This document shows positions 50,548-59,088 of a DNA stretch of 64,000 nucleotides, piece after piece. Every line of letters starts with the position of its first letter. Positions within the stretch are counted from its first letter, which is position 1. The position numbers and the translations under genes were made by a program. This DNA comes from Mycolicibacterium iranicum (GTDB taxonomy: Bacteria; Actinomycetota; Actinomycetes; Mycobacteriales; Mycobacteriaceae). The notes beneath the pieces were generated by a model. The model worked only from the letters and a program-made list of their open reading frames with translations. It did not search any database and had not been told where the DNA came from. The stretch is taken from contig NZ_LQPC01000065.1 in NCBI RefSeq assembly GCF_002101705.1, positions 186,001 through 250,000 on the forward strand, given 5' to 3'.

Positions 50548-52254
50548 ATGCCCTCAGACTCCCGCGAGATAGACATCAAGCCGCGCAGCCGCGACGTCAC
50601 CGACGGCCTCGAGCGGACCGCCGCCCGAGGAATGCTGCGCGCCGTCGGCATGACCGACGACGACTGGGCCAAGCCTCAGATCGGTGTCGGCTCGTCGTGG
50701 AACGAGATCACGCCCTGCAACATGTCGCTGCAACGGCTGGCCCAGGCCGTCAAGACCGGTGTGCACGAGGCGGGCGGATATCCATTGGAGTTCGGCACGA
50801 TCTCGGTGTCCGACGGCATCTCCATGGGCCATGAGGGAATGCACTTCTCGCTGGTGTCGCGGGAGGTGATCGCCGACAGCGTCGAGACCGTCATGCAAGC
50901 CGAACGCATGGACGGTTCGGTACTGCTCGCCGGCTGCGACAAGTCGATCCCCGGCATGCTGATGGCCGCGGCCCGGCTCGATCTGGCCAACGTCTTCCTC
51001 TACAACGGTTCGATCATGCCGGGCACGGCCAAGCTCACCGACGGAACCGAGAAGGAAGTCACCATCATCGACGCCTTCGAGGCGGTCGGTGCGTGTGCGC
51101 GCGGGCTGATGTCGCGCGAGGACGTCGACATCATCGAGCGCGCCATCTGTCCGGGCGAGGGTGCGTGCGGCGGTATGTACACCGCCAACACGATGGCGTC
51201 GGCGGCCGAAGCGCTCGGAATGTCGTTGCCGGGCAGCGCATCCCCGGTCGCTATCGACAAACGTCGCGACGAGTACGCCCGCCGGTCCGGTGCGGCCGTG
51301 GTCGAGATGCTGCGGCGCGGCATCACCGCCCGCGACATCCTGACCAAAGAAGCGTTCGAGAACGCAATCGCGGTCGTGATGGCATTCGGCGGGTCCACCA
51401 ACGCGGTGCTGCACCTGCTCGCGATCGCCTGGGAGGCCGAGGTCGAACTGACGCTGGCGGACTTCACGCGTATCGGCCAGAAGGTGCCGCACCTGGCTGA
51501 CGTGAAACCGTTCGGCGCATACGTGATGAAGCACGTCGACGAGATCGGCGGTGTACCCGTCGTGATGCGGGCGCTGCTCGATGCCGGCCTGCTGCACGGT
51601 GATTGCCTGACGGTGACCGGCAAGACCATGGCCGAAAACCTGGCCCACATGGAGCCGCCGGATCCCGACGGCAAGGTGCTGCGGGCGATGAACAATCCGA
51701 TCCATCCCACCGGCGGCATCACGATCCTGCACGGGTCGCTGGCCCCGGAGGGCGCGGTCGTGAAGTCGGCCGGTTTCGACTCCGACGTGTTCGAGGGAAC
51801 GGCAAGGGTTTTCGAGCGCGAGCGGGCGGCTCTGGACGCGCTGGAGGACGGAACCATCACGCACGGCGACGTCGTCGTCATCCGCTACGAAGGTCCGAAG
51901 GGCGGGCCGGGGATGCGCGAGATGCTGGCGATCACCGGCGCCATCAAAGGTGCGGGCCTGGGCAAGGATGTGCTGCTGATGACCGACGGTCGGTTCTCCG
52001 GCGGGACGACGGGCCTCTGTGTGGGCCACATCGCGCCCGAGGCGGTCGACGGCGGGCCCATCGCGTTCGTGCGCGACGGCGACCGGATCCGTCTCGACGT
52101 CGCGAACGGCACGCTCGACATCCTCGTCGACGAAGCCGAATTCGAGTCGCGCAAAGCGGGTTTCACCCCGCTGCCCCCGGTCTACAAGACCGGTGTGCTC
52201 GCCAAGTACACCAAGCTGGTCGGCTCGGCGGCAGTGGGTGCGGTCTGCACCTAA
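50548..52254 (+). CDS. ilvD: Dihydroxy-acid dehydratase
   Basis: IlvD dehydrates dihydroxy-acids in the valine, leucine and isoleucine pathway using an Fe-S cluster. The 568-residue protein has the cluster cysteines in ITPCNMS, LLAGCDKSIPG and GEGACGGMYTANTM. It also has MAFGGSTNAVLHLLAIA and the C-terminal TDGRFSGGTTGLCVGHIAPEA. It is very close to M. tuberculosis IlvD (Rv0189c). ATG 50548 fits the leaderless promoter; ATG 50524 is also in frame. It is divergent from the copper-repressor operon, as in M. tuberculosis. Its stop overlaps the HNH gene tail by 4 bases. Confidence 0.95.
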   Translation: MPSDSREIDIKPRSRDVTDGLERTAARGMLRAVGMTDDDWAKPQIGVGSSWNEITPCNMSLQRLAQAVKTGVHEAGGYPLEFGTISVSDGISMGHEGMHFSLVSREVIADSVETVMQAERMDGSVLLAGCDKSIPGMLMAAARLDLANVFLYNGSIMPGTAKLTDGTEKEVTIIDAFEAVGACARGLMSREDVDIIERAICPGEGACGGMYTANTMASAAEALGMSLPGSASPVAIDKRRDEYARRSGAAVVEMLRRGITARDILTKEAFENAIAVVMAFGGSTNAVLHLLAIAWEAEVELTLADFTRIGQKVPHLADVKPFGAYVMKHVDEIGGVPVVMRALLDAGLLHGDCLTVTGKTMAENLAHMEPPDPDGKVLRAMNNPIHPTGGITILHGSLAPEGAVVKSAGFDSDVFEGTARVFERERAALDALEDGTITHGDVVVIRYEGPKGGPGMREMLAITGAIKGAGLGKDVLLMTDGRFSGGTTGLCVGHIAPEAVDGGPIAFVRDGDRIRLDVANGTLDILVDEAEFESRKAGFTPLPPVYKTGVLAKYTKLVGSAAVGAVCT

Positions 52255-53537
52255 TTGGTGGTCGGTGGCGGCGGCTCGAAGGGGTGGTACCACTTCCATT
52301 GGGCGCGTTCACCGGTGGGCCCGGGGTAGGGGGCGACCGTCGGTGGGGGTGTCGTTGGTGGGCGGGCCAGCGACCCGCGCCGCATGACCTCGCCGTCGCC
52401 ATCGGGGACGGTCAGACGGTGAGCCGGCCCGGCGATAGTGATGTCGCCCCTGTGGTGCGCCCGATGATGGAAGGGACAAACCAGGGCCAGGTTATGCAGT
52501 TCGGTCTCCCCACCGTTCTCCCAGTGGACGAGATGATGGGCGTGTAAACCCCGTGTGGCGCCACAACCGGGAACCACACACGTGCCGTGGTCCCGACGCT
52601 CCAGCGCGCGACGCAGCCGACGGCTGATCGTGCGGGTGGCCCGCCCCGACCCGATCGGTTGACCGTCGCGTTCGAACCAAACTTCGCAGGTCGCATCGCA
52701 CAGCAGGTAGTGGCGGTCGTTATCGGACAGCACCGGCCCCAGATGCAGGTTGGCGACCGACTTTTCGACATCCAGGTGCACGATCACGGTGGTGCGCTGA
52801 CCATGCGGGCGACGCGCCACCTCAGCGTCCCAGCCCGTCTCGATCAGGCTCACGAACGCGTCCTTGGCGGTCGGAAACGGCGGCACCCCCGCGCCGGCAT
52901 CGGCATCGGCATCGTCGCCAGCGTCGGCGTCTGCGTCAGCATCGGCACGGTCGCTTTTCCAGTCCGCGATCAACCCCTCCCGGTGCGACTCCAGCGCCGC
53001 GTCGACCTTCGCGGCCTCCAGGTTGTGCACCCGAATCCGATACGTCGTGTACTCACCTTTGACCGACTTCGACATCGAAGGCCCGGGCTCCGGCTTCGGC
53101 TCGGGAACCGGTTGAGGCTCCAACGCCACCGCCGTCCGCAGCTGCGTCACCGTCATGCTCTCCGCCAAACACAGATAGTGTGCATCCGAACCCGGACCTG
53201 ACCTGCCGGCAATGACCTCCACCTGATCCAACGACAGTCGACCCTCCCGCAGAGCATCGGTGCAGCGCGGTAAATCCTCCGCACGACCCGCAACCGTCAT
53301 CACCGATTTTGCGTTATGCGGTGACACCCCGAGCTTCCAGGCGATCAACTCGACCATCGACTTGCACCCCGTTGTGGCCCACAACCCGTCGTGATCCAAC
53401 TCCCCCGCGATCTCCACGATCCGACCGTCGATCGCATTACGCTGCCCCGCCAACTCCGACAGTTCATCGAACAACGATTCCAACCGCAAACCACGAGGGG
53501 GACTCGGCTGAAAAGACGGAACACTCGACGGCCGCAT
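52251..53537 (-). CDS. HNH endonuclease-like protein of the DUF222/13E12 family
   Basis: A 428-residue protein. The DUF222 region (about 15-330) has GCKSMVELIAWKLGVSPHNA and LSLDQVEVIAGR. The C-terminal HNH nuclease motif is CVVPGCGATRGLHAHHLVHW, then NLALVCPFHHRAHHRG. This is the 13E12 family, present in many copies in mycobacteria. A run of Ala/Asp pairs (about 197-215) coded by a short repeat splits DUF222. The gene is intact and ends in a proline-rich tail. A separate transposase is not seen. Confidence 0.9.
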   Translation of the reverse strand: MRPSSVPSFQPSPPRGLRLESLFDELSELAGQRNAIDGRIVEIAGELDHDGLWATTGCKSMVELIAWKLGVSPHNAKSVMTVAGRAEDLPRCTDALREGRLSLDQVEVIAGRSGPGSDAHYLCLAESMTVTQLRTAVALEPQPVPEPKPEPGPSMSKSVKGEYTTYRIRVHNLEAAKVDAALESHREGLIADWKSDRADADADADAGDDADADAGAGVPPFPTAKDAFVSLIETGWDAEVARRPHGQRTTVIVHLDVEKSVANLHLGPVLSDNDRHYLLCDATCEVWFERDGQPIGSGRATRTISRRLRRALERRDHGTCVVPGCGATRGLHAHHLVHWENGGETELHNLALVCPFHHRAHHRGDITIAGPAHRLTVPDGDGEVMRRGSLARPPTTPPPTVAPYPGPTGERAQWKWYHPFEPPPPTTN

Positions 53538-53680
53538 AACACCATCGTGCCAACGGGGTCCGACAAAAGAGCGGCTACAACGCCGAAAGTGACTCTACGG
53601 CTGCGATTTTGGCGAATTCACGACCCTGACCACACTCTCGACGCGTGGCGTTGATGGTGCATACGCCAACCCTGCGTTCA

Positions 53681-54190
53681 CTACCCCGCAGGCGGTTCGA
53701 TCGGCGTCAGATGGATCGGCAACCAGTGGGTGCCGGATCCCTCGCCTGGGCAGCCGGCACCGCTGACGACGAGTGTGCGCTCTCCGCGGAAACTCCCGTC
53801 AGGATTGGGAATCCAGTAGTCCGAGCGGGTGGAAGGGACGCCGCTGGCGGGGTCGGTCCGGTTGCACAGATACGGCTGATCGCCGCTCGTCTCCCACCGA
53901 CCGTTGTTCCACCGGTACTCGAACTCCGCCGGCGCCGCCGGGTTGCGGGCCTGGTCGTCCCTGTTGTCCATCCGCGCCACACAGCCGTTCACGTCACAGT
54001 GCGTGGTGAACTGGGTCGGGTAGGTTACCGAATTCATCGGGGTCGGCACCCCATTGAATGTCTGTCTCGAGAAATCGATCGACACTGTGTAGAAGCCGTA
54101 GATCGGCACCGGCTCGACCCGGTCGGCGTGCGCGACCGGCGCGGCGAGCAGTGCTGCCGCGGCCGCTGCGGCCACAACCTTGCGAACCAT
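53681..54190 (-). CDS. Secreted conserved hypothetical protein
   Basis: A 169-residue exported protein: signal peptide (VVAAAAAAALLAAPVAHA) and a mature domain with YGFYTVSIDFSRQTF, TTHCDVNGCVARMD and PYLCNRTDP. Cysteine pairs are probably oxidised outside the cell. Similar secreted proteins are common in mycobacteria, but I assign no function. ATG 54190 is used. It is divergent from the LysE-type exporter, 45 bases away. Confidence 0.7.
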   Translation of the reverse strand: MVRKVVAAAAAAALLAAPVAHADRVEPVPIYGFYTVSIDFSRQTFNGVPTPMNSVTYPTQFTTHCDVNGCVARMDNRDDQARNPAAPAEFEYRWNNGRWETSGDQPYLCNRTDPASGVPSTRSDYWIPNPDGSFRGERTLVVSGAGCPGEGSGTHWLPIHLTPIEPPAG

Positions 54191-54235
54191 GTCTTTGCTT
54201 AGCACATCCTGGGACCGGCGGGGCAGAATGAGCCG

Positions 54236-54847
54236 ATGACGCTGGCGTTCCTGCTCACCTCGTTGGTCGTTGTCGCGACCCCGGGCACCGGTGCTCTCTA
54301 CACCGTGGCGACAGGTCTCGCGCACGGGACGCGGGCCTCGGTGCTGGCGTCGGCCGGGTGCACGCTGGGGATCGTGCCCGCCATGCTGGCGGCGGTCACG
54401 GGTTTGGCGGCCATTCTGCACAGCAGCGCCATCGCCTTCCAGACCGTCAAGTGGGCGGGCGTGGCCTACCTGCTCTACCTGGCATGGGTGACCTGGCGGG
54501 ACGATTCCGAATTGGTCGCCGACGCAGGCGATTCCGTGCGCCCGAGCCCGTGGCGGATCACGTGGACGGCTGTCGCGGTCAACGTGCTGAACCCGAAGCT
54601 GACGATCTTCTTCTTCGCGTTCCTGCCGCAGTTCGTCGACCCGGCGCGTCCGCCGGTGGGTCAGATGCTCTCTCTCAGTGCCGTGTTCATGGCGATGACG
54701 TTCGTGGTGTTCGCGGCCTACGGCGCATTCGCAGCCGGTGTGCGCGCCCATGTCATTCGGCGGCCGAGGGTGGTCACATGGATGCGGCGCACCTTCGCGG
54801 CGACCTACGTCGCCCTGGCCGCGAGGATGGCGGTCACGTCGCGCTGA
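54236..54847 (+). CDS. LysE/RhtB-family exporter
   Basis: A 203-residue membrane protein with about six helices. The family signature is in FLLTSLVVVATPGTGALYTV and GLAHGTRASVLASAGCTLG, followed by LYLAWVTWRDD and VNVLNPKLTIFFFAFLPQFV. RhtB-type proteins export amino acids or related compounds. The substrate is unknown. ATG 54236 lacks a strong Shine-Dalgarno. Confidence 0.88.
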   Translation: MTLAFLLTSLVVVATPGTGALYTVATGLAHGTRASVLASAGCTLGIVPAMLAAVTGLAAILHSSAIAFQTVKWAGVAYLLYLAWVTWRDDSELVADAGDSVRPSPWRITWTAVAVNVLNPKLTIFFFAFLPQFVDPARPPVGQMLSLSAVFMAMTFVVFAAYGAFAAGVRAHVIRRPRVVTWMRRTFAATYVALAARMAVTSR

Positions 54848-54926
54848 CCGTATTACGCGATACAGGCAGCGCCAACATGAGAGTATCGCTGTTCTGCAGA
54901 TGTTTATCGTTACGGGTGGAGACAGC

Positions 54927-55355
54927 ATGATCCGTACATTGACCGCGGTTTCGGCAGCGGCGCTCGCCGCCGGCCTGTCCGCTCCGATGGCGGCCGGCCA
55001 GGGCGGCGACCAGACCATTCGAGTGATGGACGGGCAGATCCGTTGCCTGATCAGCGCCGACTTCGAGGGGCAGGGTCGTCCGATGGCGATCTGCGGTCGC
55101 ACCGACGGGCAGACGTTCCAAACCTCGCCCAAAGGCATGAACCTCGTCGCGGTGCAGGGAACAGGTGAGATGTTCTACGAGGCGGGGGCCATCAACCCGC
55201 CGCCGGATTCCGACGTGGTACTCGGCCCCGGGCAGACCTACAACGTGAACGGCTGGACGGTCCGGACCGAGGAACTCCGGACGCTGATCTACTACGACAT
55301 CGGCCGCCACGGAATCTCCGTCAAGCCGGTGGAAGCGATGGCCGTCTGGATCTGA
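54927..55355 (+). CDS. Secreted conserved hypothetical protein
   Basis: A 142-residue protein with a signal peptide (LTAVSAAALAAGLSAPMAAG) and a small mature domain with IRCLISADFEGQGRPMAICG and WTVRTEELRTLIYYDIGRHG. The two cysteines are spaced to form a disulfide. ATG 54927 has GGTGGAG 6 bases upstream. No function is recognised. The ABC-F gene follows 21 bases later. Confidence 0.7.
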   Translation: MIRTLTAVSAAALAAGLSAPMAAGQGGDQTIRVMDGQIRCLISADFEGQGRPMAICGRTDGQTFQTSPKGMNLVAVQGTGEMFYEAGAINPPPDSDVVLGPGQTYNVNGWTVRTEELRTLIYYDIGRHGISVKPVEAMAVWI

Positions 55356-55376
55356 CCGGGGTGCGACGATGAGCGG

Positions 55377-57023
55377 ATGACCGCAACGCTCGTCGCGAAG
55401 AATGTGGCGGGCGGATTCGCCCACCGCACCCTGTTCGAGGGCGTCGACCTCACGGTGGCTCCGGGAGACGTGGTCGGCGTCGTCGGCGTCAACGGCGCAG
55501 GCAAGAGCACGCTGTTGCGGATCCTCGCCGGCGACCTCGAACCACTCGGCGGCACGGTCAGCCTCGCGCCCGCCGACGCCTTCGTCGGATGGTTGCCACA
55601 GGAACACGAGCGCGTGTCCGGGGAGACGGTCGCGGCGTACGTCGCTCGCCGCACCGGCTGCTGTGCGGCGACCCACGCCATGGAGACGGCCGCCGCAGCA
55701 CTGACGGATTCGACAGCGAGCGCGGACGCATACTCCTCGGCTCTGGATCACTGGCTCGCCACGGGAGCAGCCGATCTCGACGATCGATTGCCCGCAGTGC
55801 TTTCCGACCTCGGTCTGGACCACGACGCGATCGAGCCGGACTCGACGCCGATGACCGCGTTGTCGGGCGGGCAGGCGGCCCGGGTGGGGCTGGCGGCCCT
55901 GATGCTGTCACGGTTCGACATCGTGCTGCTCGACGAACCGACGAACGACCTCGATCTCGACGGCCTGGCCCGTCTCGAACAATTCGTGCAGGAGCTCCGC
56001 GGCGGTGTCGTGCTTGTCAGCCATGATCGAGAGTTCCTGTCGCGCACGGTAACCCGTGTTCTGGAACTCGATCTGGCGCAGAACACCACAACCGTGTTCG
56101 GCGGCGGATACGACAGCTATCTGGAGGAGCGCGAGGTCAACCGCAGACACCGGCGCGAGCAGTACGAGGAGTTCGCCGACAAGAAGGCCGATCTGGTCGC
56201 CCGCGCACGCACCCAGCGGGAATGGTCGACCCAGGGCGTCCGCAATGCGATGCGCAAGGCCCCGGACAACGACAAGAACCGCCGTCGCGCACAAACCGAG
56301 TCCAGCGAGAAGCAGGCGCAGAAGGTGCGTCAGATGGAAAGCCGGATCGCCCGCCTCGAAGAGGTCACCGAACCCCGCAAGGAGTGGACGTTGCAGTTCA
56401 CCATCGGCGAGGCACCGCGGTCGAGTGCGGTGGTCGCGACTCTCGACAATGCCCTTGTACGCCAAGGAGACTTCGTACTCGGGCCCGTGTCCCTTCAACT
56501 CGACGCGGGTGAGCGAGTCGGCATCACCGGGCCGAACGGGGCGGGCAAATCGACGTTGCTGCGTGTGCTGCTCGGTCGCCGGAAACCCGATCAGGGCCGC
56601 GCAAGCCTGGGCGCCAACGTGGCGGTCGGCGAAATCGACCAGGCTCGTTCGTATTTCACCGGACCGGAGAGTCTCGTCGATCGGTTCGAGCAGTGCGTGC
56701 CGGACTGGACGACCGCCGACGTCCGCACACTGCTCGCGAAGTTCGGGCTGCGCGCAGACCATGTGGAGCGCGCCGTCGACGATCTGTCGCCGGGCGAGCG
56801 GACACGCGCCGCTATGGCATTGCTGCAAGCATGCGGCACCAACGTGCTCGTTCTCGACGAGCCGACCAACCACCTTGACCTGCCCGCCATCGAGCAGCTC
56901 GAGCAGGCCCTGGACTCCTACGACGGCGCGCTGCTGTTGGTGACGCACGATCGCCGGATGCTCGACACGGTCCGCCTCGACCGCAGATGGCACGTCGACG
57001 CAGGCCTCGTCGCAGAGCTCTGA
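55377..57023 (+). CDS. ABC-F family ATPase
   Basis: A 548-residue soluble protein with two ABC cassettes and no membrane part. Cassette 1 has GVNGAGKSTLLR, LSGGQAARV and VLLDEPTNDLD. A charged linker (about 255-325, the P-site tRNA interaction motif region) follows. Cassette 2 has GPNGAGKSTLLR, LSPGERTRA and VLDEPTNHLD. ABC-F proteins bind the ribosomal E site; some rescue stalled ribosomes or protect from antibiotics, and which type this is cannot be told here. ATG 55377 is used. Confidence 0.9.
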   Translation: MTATLVAKNVAGGFAHRTLFEGVDLTVAPGDVVGVVGVNGAGKSTLLRILAGDLEPLGGTVSLAPADAFVGWLPQEHERVSGETVAAYVARRTGCCAATHAMETAAAALTDSTASADAYSSALDHWLATGAADLDDRLPAVLSDLGLDHDAIEPDSTPMTALSGGQAARVGLAALMLSRFDIVLLDEPTNDLDLDGLARLEQFVQELRGGVVLVSHDREFLSRTVTRVLELDLAQNTTTVFGGGYDSYLEEREVNRRHRREQYEEFADKKADLVARARTQREWSTQGVRNAMRKAPDNDKNRRRAQTESSEKQAQKVRQMESRIARLEEVTEPRKEWTLQFTIGEAPRSSAVVATLDNALVRQGDFVLGPVSLQLDAGERVGITGPNGAGKSTLLRVLLGRRKPDQGRASLGANVAVGEIDQARSYFTGPESLVDRFEQCVPDWTTADVRTLLAKFGLRADHVERAVDDLSPGERTRAAMALLQACGTNVLVLDEPTNHLDLPAIEQLEQALDSYDGALLLVTHDRRMLDTVRLDRRWHVDAGLVAEL

Positions 57024-57349
57024 CACGGCCCGCAGCGCCCAGCAGTTAATCCGCTACGACACGCTGGCAAATAGTGTGTGACGAACCCCAGTGCGTTGCA
57101 GAAACTGACTTCAATTTGCCTCGGCGATAATTTTAACGCTGTGACCGTAGCCTCGAAATTGGGTCCTTAGCGGCCTTTTATGGGAGTCGGTAATAACTTT
57201 CTTCGTTAATATATACTTCGCTGACCGGATATCGCGACAATCCTTGACCAGCTGTCAGCAAACCCCTTAGATTGCTGCTGTTAACTGTCAGCGAACTCAC
57301 AGCGCAATCGCCTTTGAGGCCTGACACATCACGCCAAAGGGGGCGGTTC
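57024..57349. other. AT-rich intergenic region before the PGRS-like gene
   Basis: The 326 bases hold no convincing gene. The stretch 57100-57240 is clearly richer in A and T than its surroundings (for example TTAATATATACT near 57206-57217), unlike the rest of the window. A promoter lies at its right side. AT-rich islands of this kind are often bound by Lsr2. Confidence 0.7.
57244..57272 (+). promoter_or_regulatory. SigA-type promoter of the PGRS-like gene with flanking direct repeats
   Basis: TTGACC (57244-57249), 17 bases, TTAGAT (57267-57272). This predicts a leader of about 70 bases before ATG 57350. CTGTCAGC occurs twice as a direct repeat, at 57252-57259 in the spacer and at 57285-57292 just past the start site, 33 bases apart (about three helical turns). 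Confidence 0.55.
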
Positions 57350-58927
57350 ATGTCGAGCAAATCGAAGAGCAAGCGCACGACAGGTATGTCGGCACGTCAG
57401 TTCCTGACTGCCGGAATGGGCAGCGCAGCAGTCGTCGGCGCAGGCCTGCTGTCAGCCGGGTTGCTCGACGATCCCGCGACCGCGACGGCGGCGCCGGAAG
57501 TCCAGTTGATGTCGACCGAGTCCGAACTGAGCGAGTGGTGGCTGCTGAACGCGCAGCGCAGCGGCGGCAACGATTCGGCCAACTCGAATGCCCTCTTCCG
57601 TCCGAGCGCCCTGGCCGCAACGAGCGCCAACGGCAACTTCAACCTTTTCCGCCCGATCGGTCCGGGTGGCTGGCTGATCGGCAACGGCATCGACGCGGTC
57701 GAAGGATGCGAGGGCGCGGCCTGCAACGGCGGCAACGCCGGACTGCTGTTCGGCAACGGCGGCAAGGGATTTGCCGGCGGACACGGCGGTAACGGCGCAC
57801 TCTACTTCGGCAACGGCGGCGACGGCGGCCAGGGCGTCAACGGCGGCGAGGGTGGCCGCGGCGGCATGGGCGGCTTGTTCTTCGGCAACGGCGGCAACGG
57901 CGGCCAGGGCGGAACCGGTGTGAACGGCACCGAGGCGGGCGAAGAGGGCCAGGCCGGCGGCAAGGGCGGCGCCGGCGGGGCCGGCGGGTTCTTCTTCGGT
58001 TCCGGCGGCGCCGGCGGTAAGGGCGGCACCGGTGGTGACGGCTACACCGATCCGCTGGGTAACGACGAAGCCGGCGACGGCGGCAACGGCGGCGACGCCG
58101 GAGAAGGTGGCGCCGCCGGTCTGTTCGGCAAGGCGGGCCCGGACGGCAACGGCGGCGACGGCGGCGACGGCGGCGACGGACCCGAGGGTGACGGCACCGT
58201 CGGTGGCGACGGCGGCGACGGCGGTGACGGCGGCGCGGGTGTGATCGGCGGCACCGGCGGTGACGGCGGCCTCGGCGGTCTCGGTGACGAAGGCTTCGGC
58301 GGCGGTCAGGGCGGCGAAGGCGGAACCGGCGGCGAGGGCGACGTCGGCGGTGTCGGCGGCAGCGGCGGCACCGGCGGATCCGGCTCCGCGGGCTTCGACG
58401 GTGGCCAAGGTGGCTCCGGTGGTGACGGCGGCGAAGGCTCGTCGACCGGCGGCGAAGGCGGCAAGGGCGGACTCGGCGGGTTCGGCGGCCAGGATCTCAC
58501 CGACGGCGCCAGCGGCGGCAACGGCGGTCAGGGCGGCGAAGGCGGTGCCGGCGGCGAAGGCGACGTCGGTGGTGCTGCCGGCGACGGCGGTGAAGGCGGT
58601 CAAGGCGGCAACGGCGACGTGAGCGGCGGCGACGGCGGCACCGGTGGATCCGGCGGGCTCGGCGGTACCAGCGAGGTCGGCGAAGGCGGCGAAGGTGGTA
58701 CGGGCGGTGACGGCGGTGATGGCGGCGACGCTCTCGAAGACGGCACCGGCGGTGACGGCGGCGCCGGTGGCGGCGGCGGAACCGGCGGCTTCGGCGGCAG
58801 CGGGGATCCGGGTGAGCCCGGCGACCCCGGTGACGACGGAGACGACAACGACGGAACCCAGGGCGGTGAAGGCGGTTCAGGCGGTGCCGGTGGCGCCGGA
58901 AGCGCCGGAGCGGGCGAGTCGGACTGA
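57350..58927 (+). CDS. PGRS-type acidic glycine-rich exported protein without PE domain
   Basis: A 525-residue protein. The first 45 residues are a Lys/Arg-rich start, the hydrophobic FLTAGMGSAAVVGAGLLSAG and an ATATAAPE cleavage-like site: a signal peptide. SARQFL is like a Tat motif with Ala for the first Arg. After about 60 residues comes a segment typical of PE_PGRS proteins (GPGGWLIGNGIDAVEG, then NGGNAGLLFGNGGKG). The rest, to the end, is GGxGG repeats rich in Asp and Glu, so the protein is strongly acidic. No PE domain is present. GGXGXD-like turns suggest calcium binding. ATG 57350 has AAAGGGGG upstream. A terminator follows, so it is a single-gene unit. Confidence 0.8.
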   Translation: MSSKSKSKRTTGMSARQFLTAGMGSAAVVGAGLLSAGLLDDPATATAAPEVQLMSTESELSEWWLLNAQRSGGNDSANSNALFRPSALAATSANGNFNLFRPIGPGGWLIGNGIDAVEGCEGAACNGGNAGLLFGNGGKGFAGGHGGNGALYFGNGGDGGQGVNGGEGGRGGMGGLFFGNGGNGGQGGTGVNGTEAGEEGQAGGKGGAGGAGGFFFGSGGAGGKGGTGGDGYTDPLGNDEAGDGGNGGDAGEGGAAGLFGKAGPDGNGGDGGDGGDGPEGDGTVGGDGGDGGDGGAGVIGGTGGDGGLGGLGDEGFGGGQGGEGGTGGEGDVGGVGGSGGTGGSGSAGFDGGQGGSGGDGGEGSSTGGEGGKGGLGGFGGQDLTDGASGGNGGQGGEGGAGGEGDVGGAAGDGGEGGQGGNGDVSGGDGGTGGSGGLGGTSEVGEGGEGGTGGDGGDGGDALEDGTGGDGGAGGGGGTGGFGGSGDPGEPGDPGDDGDDNDGTQGGEGGSGGAGGAGSAGAGESD

Positions 58928-58950
58928 TCGCCTCTGACAGTTGAGTGCGT

Positions 58951-58998
58951 GTCGGCGCACATCCTGCCCACCAGCGGGATGTGCGCCGACTCCTTTTT
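58951..58998 (+). terminator. Intrinsic terminator of the PGRS-like gene
   Basis: A perfect 14-pair stem (58951-58964 with 58977-58990), 12-base loop, then TCCTTTTT. It is one of the few textbook terminators in the window. Confidence 0.9.
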
Positions 58999-59088
58999 CC
59001 GGCGGGGTCGGGCCGCAGAGCAGCGCAACTTGCCCCTGTACGGAAAACTTCGCAATAGTCGACCGGGAAGAAGACGCGAAGGATGTTG

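Noticed and set aside
52251..53537. HNH protein as an active group II intron or homing element
   Set aside because: No intron structure, repeats or target duplication were seen; it is an ordinary 13E12-type gene.
53681..55138. Long minus-strand frame giving a 485-residue protein
   Set aside because: Only the last 169 residues have a signal peptide and sensible sequence; the upstream part is antisense to the LysE-type gene.
57452..58603. 383-codon Ala/Val-rich frame opposite the PGRS-like gene
   Set aside because: It is the mirror of GGC repeats and would encode only low-complexity Ala/Thr/Val; the plus-strand frame has promoter, Shine-Dalgarno, signal peptide and terminator.
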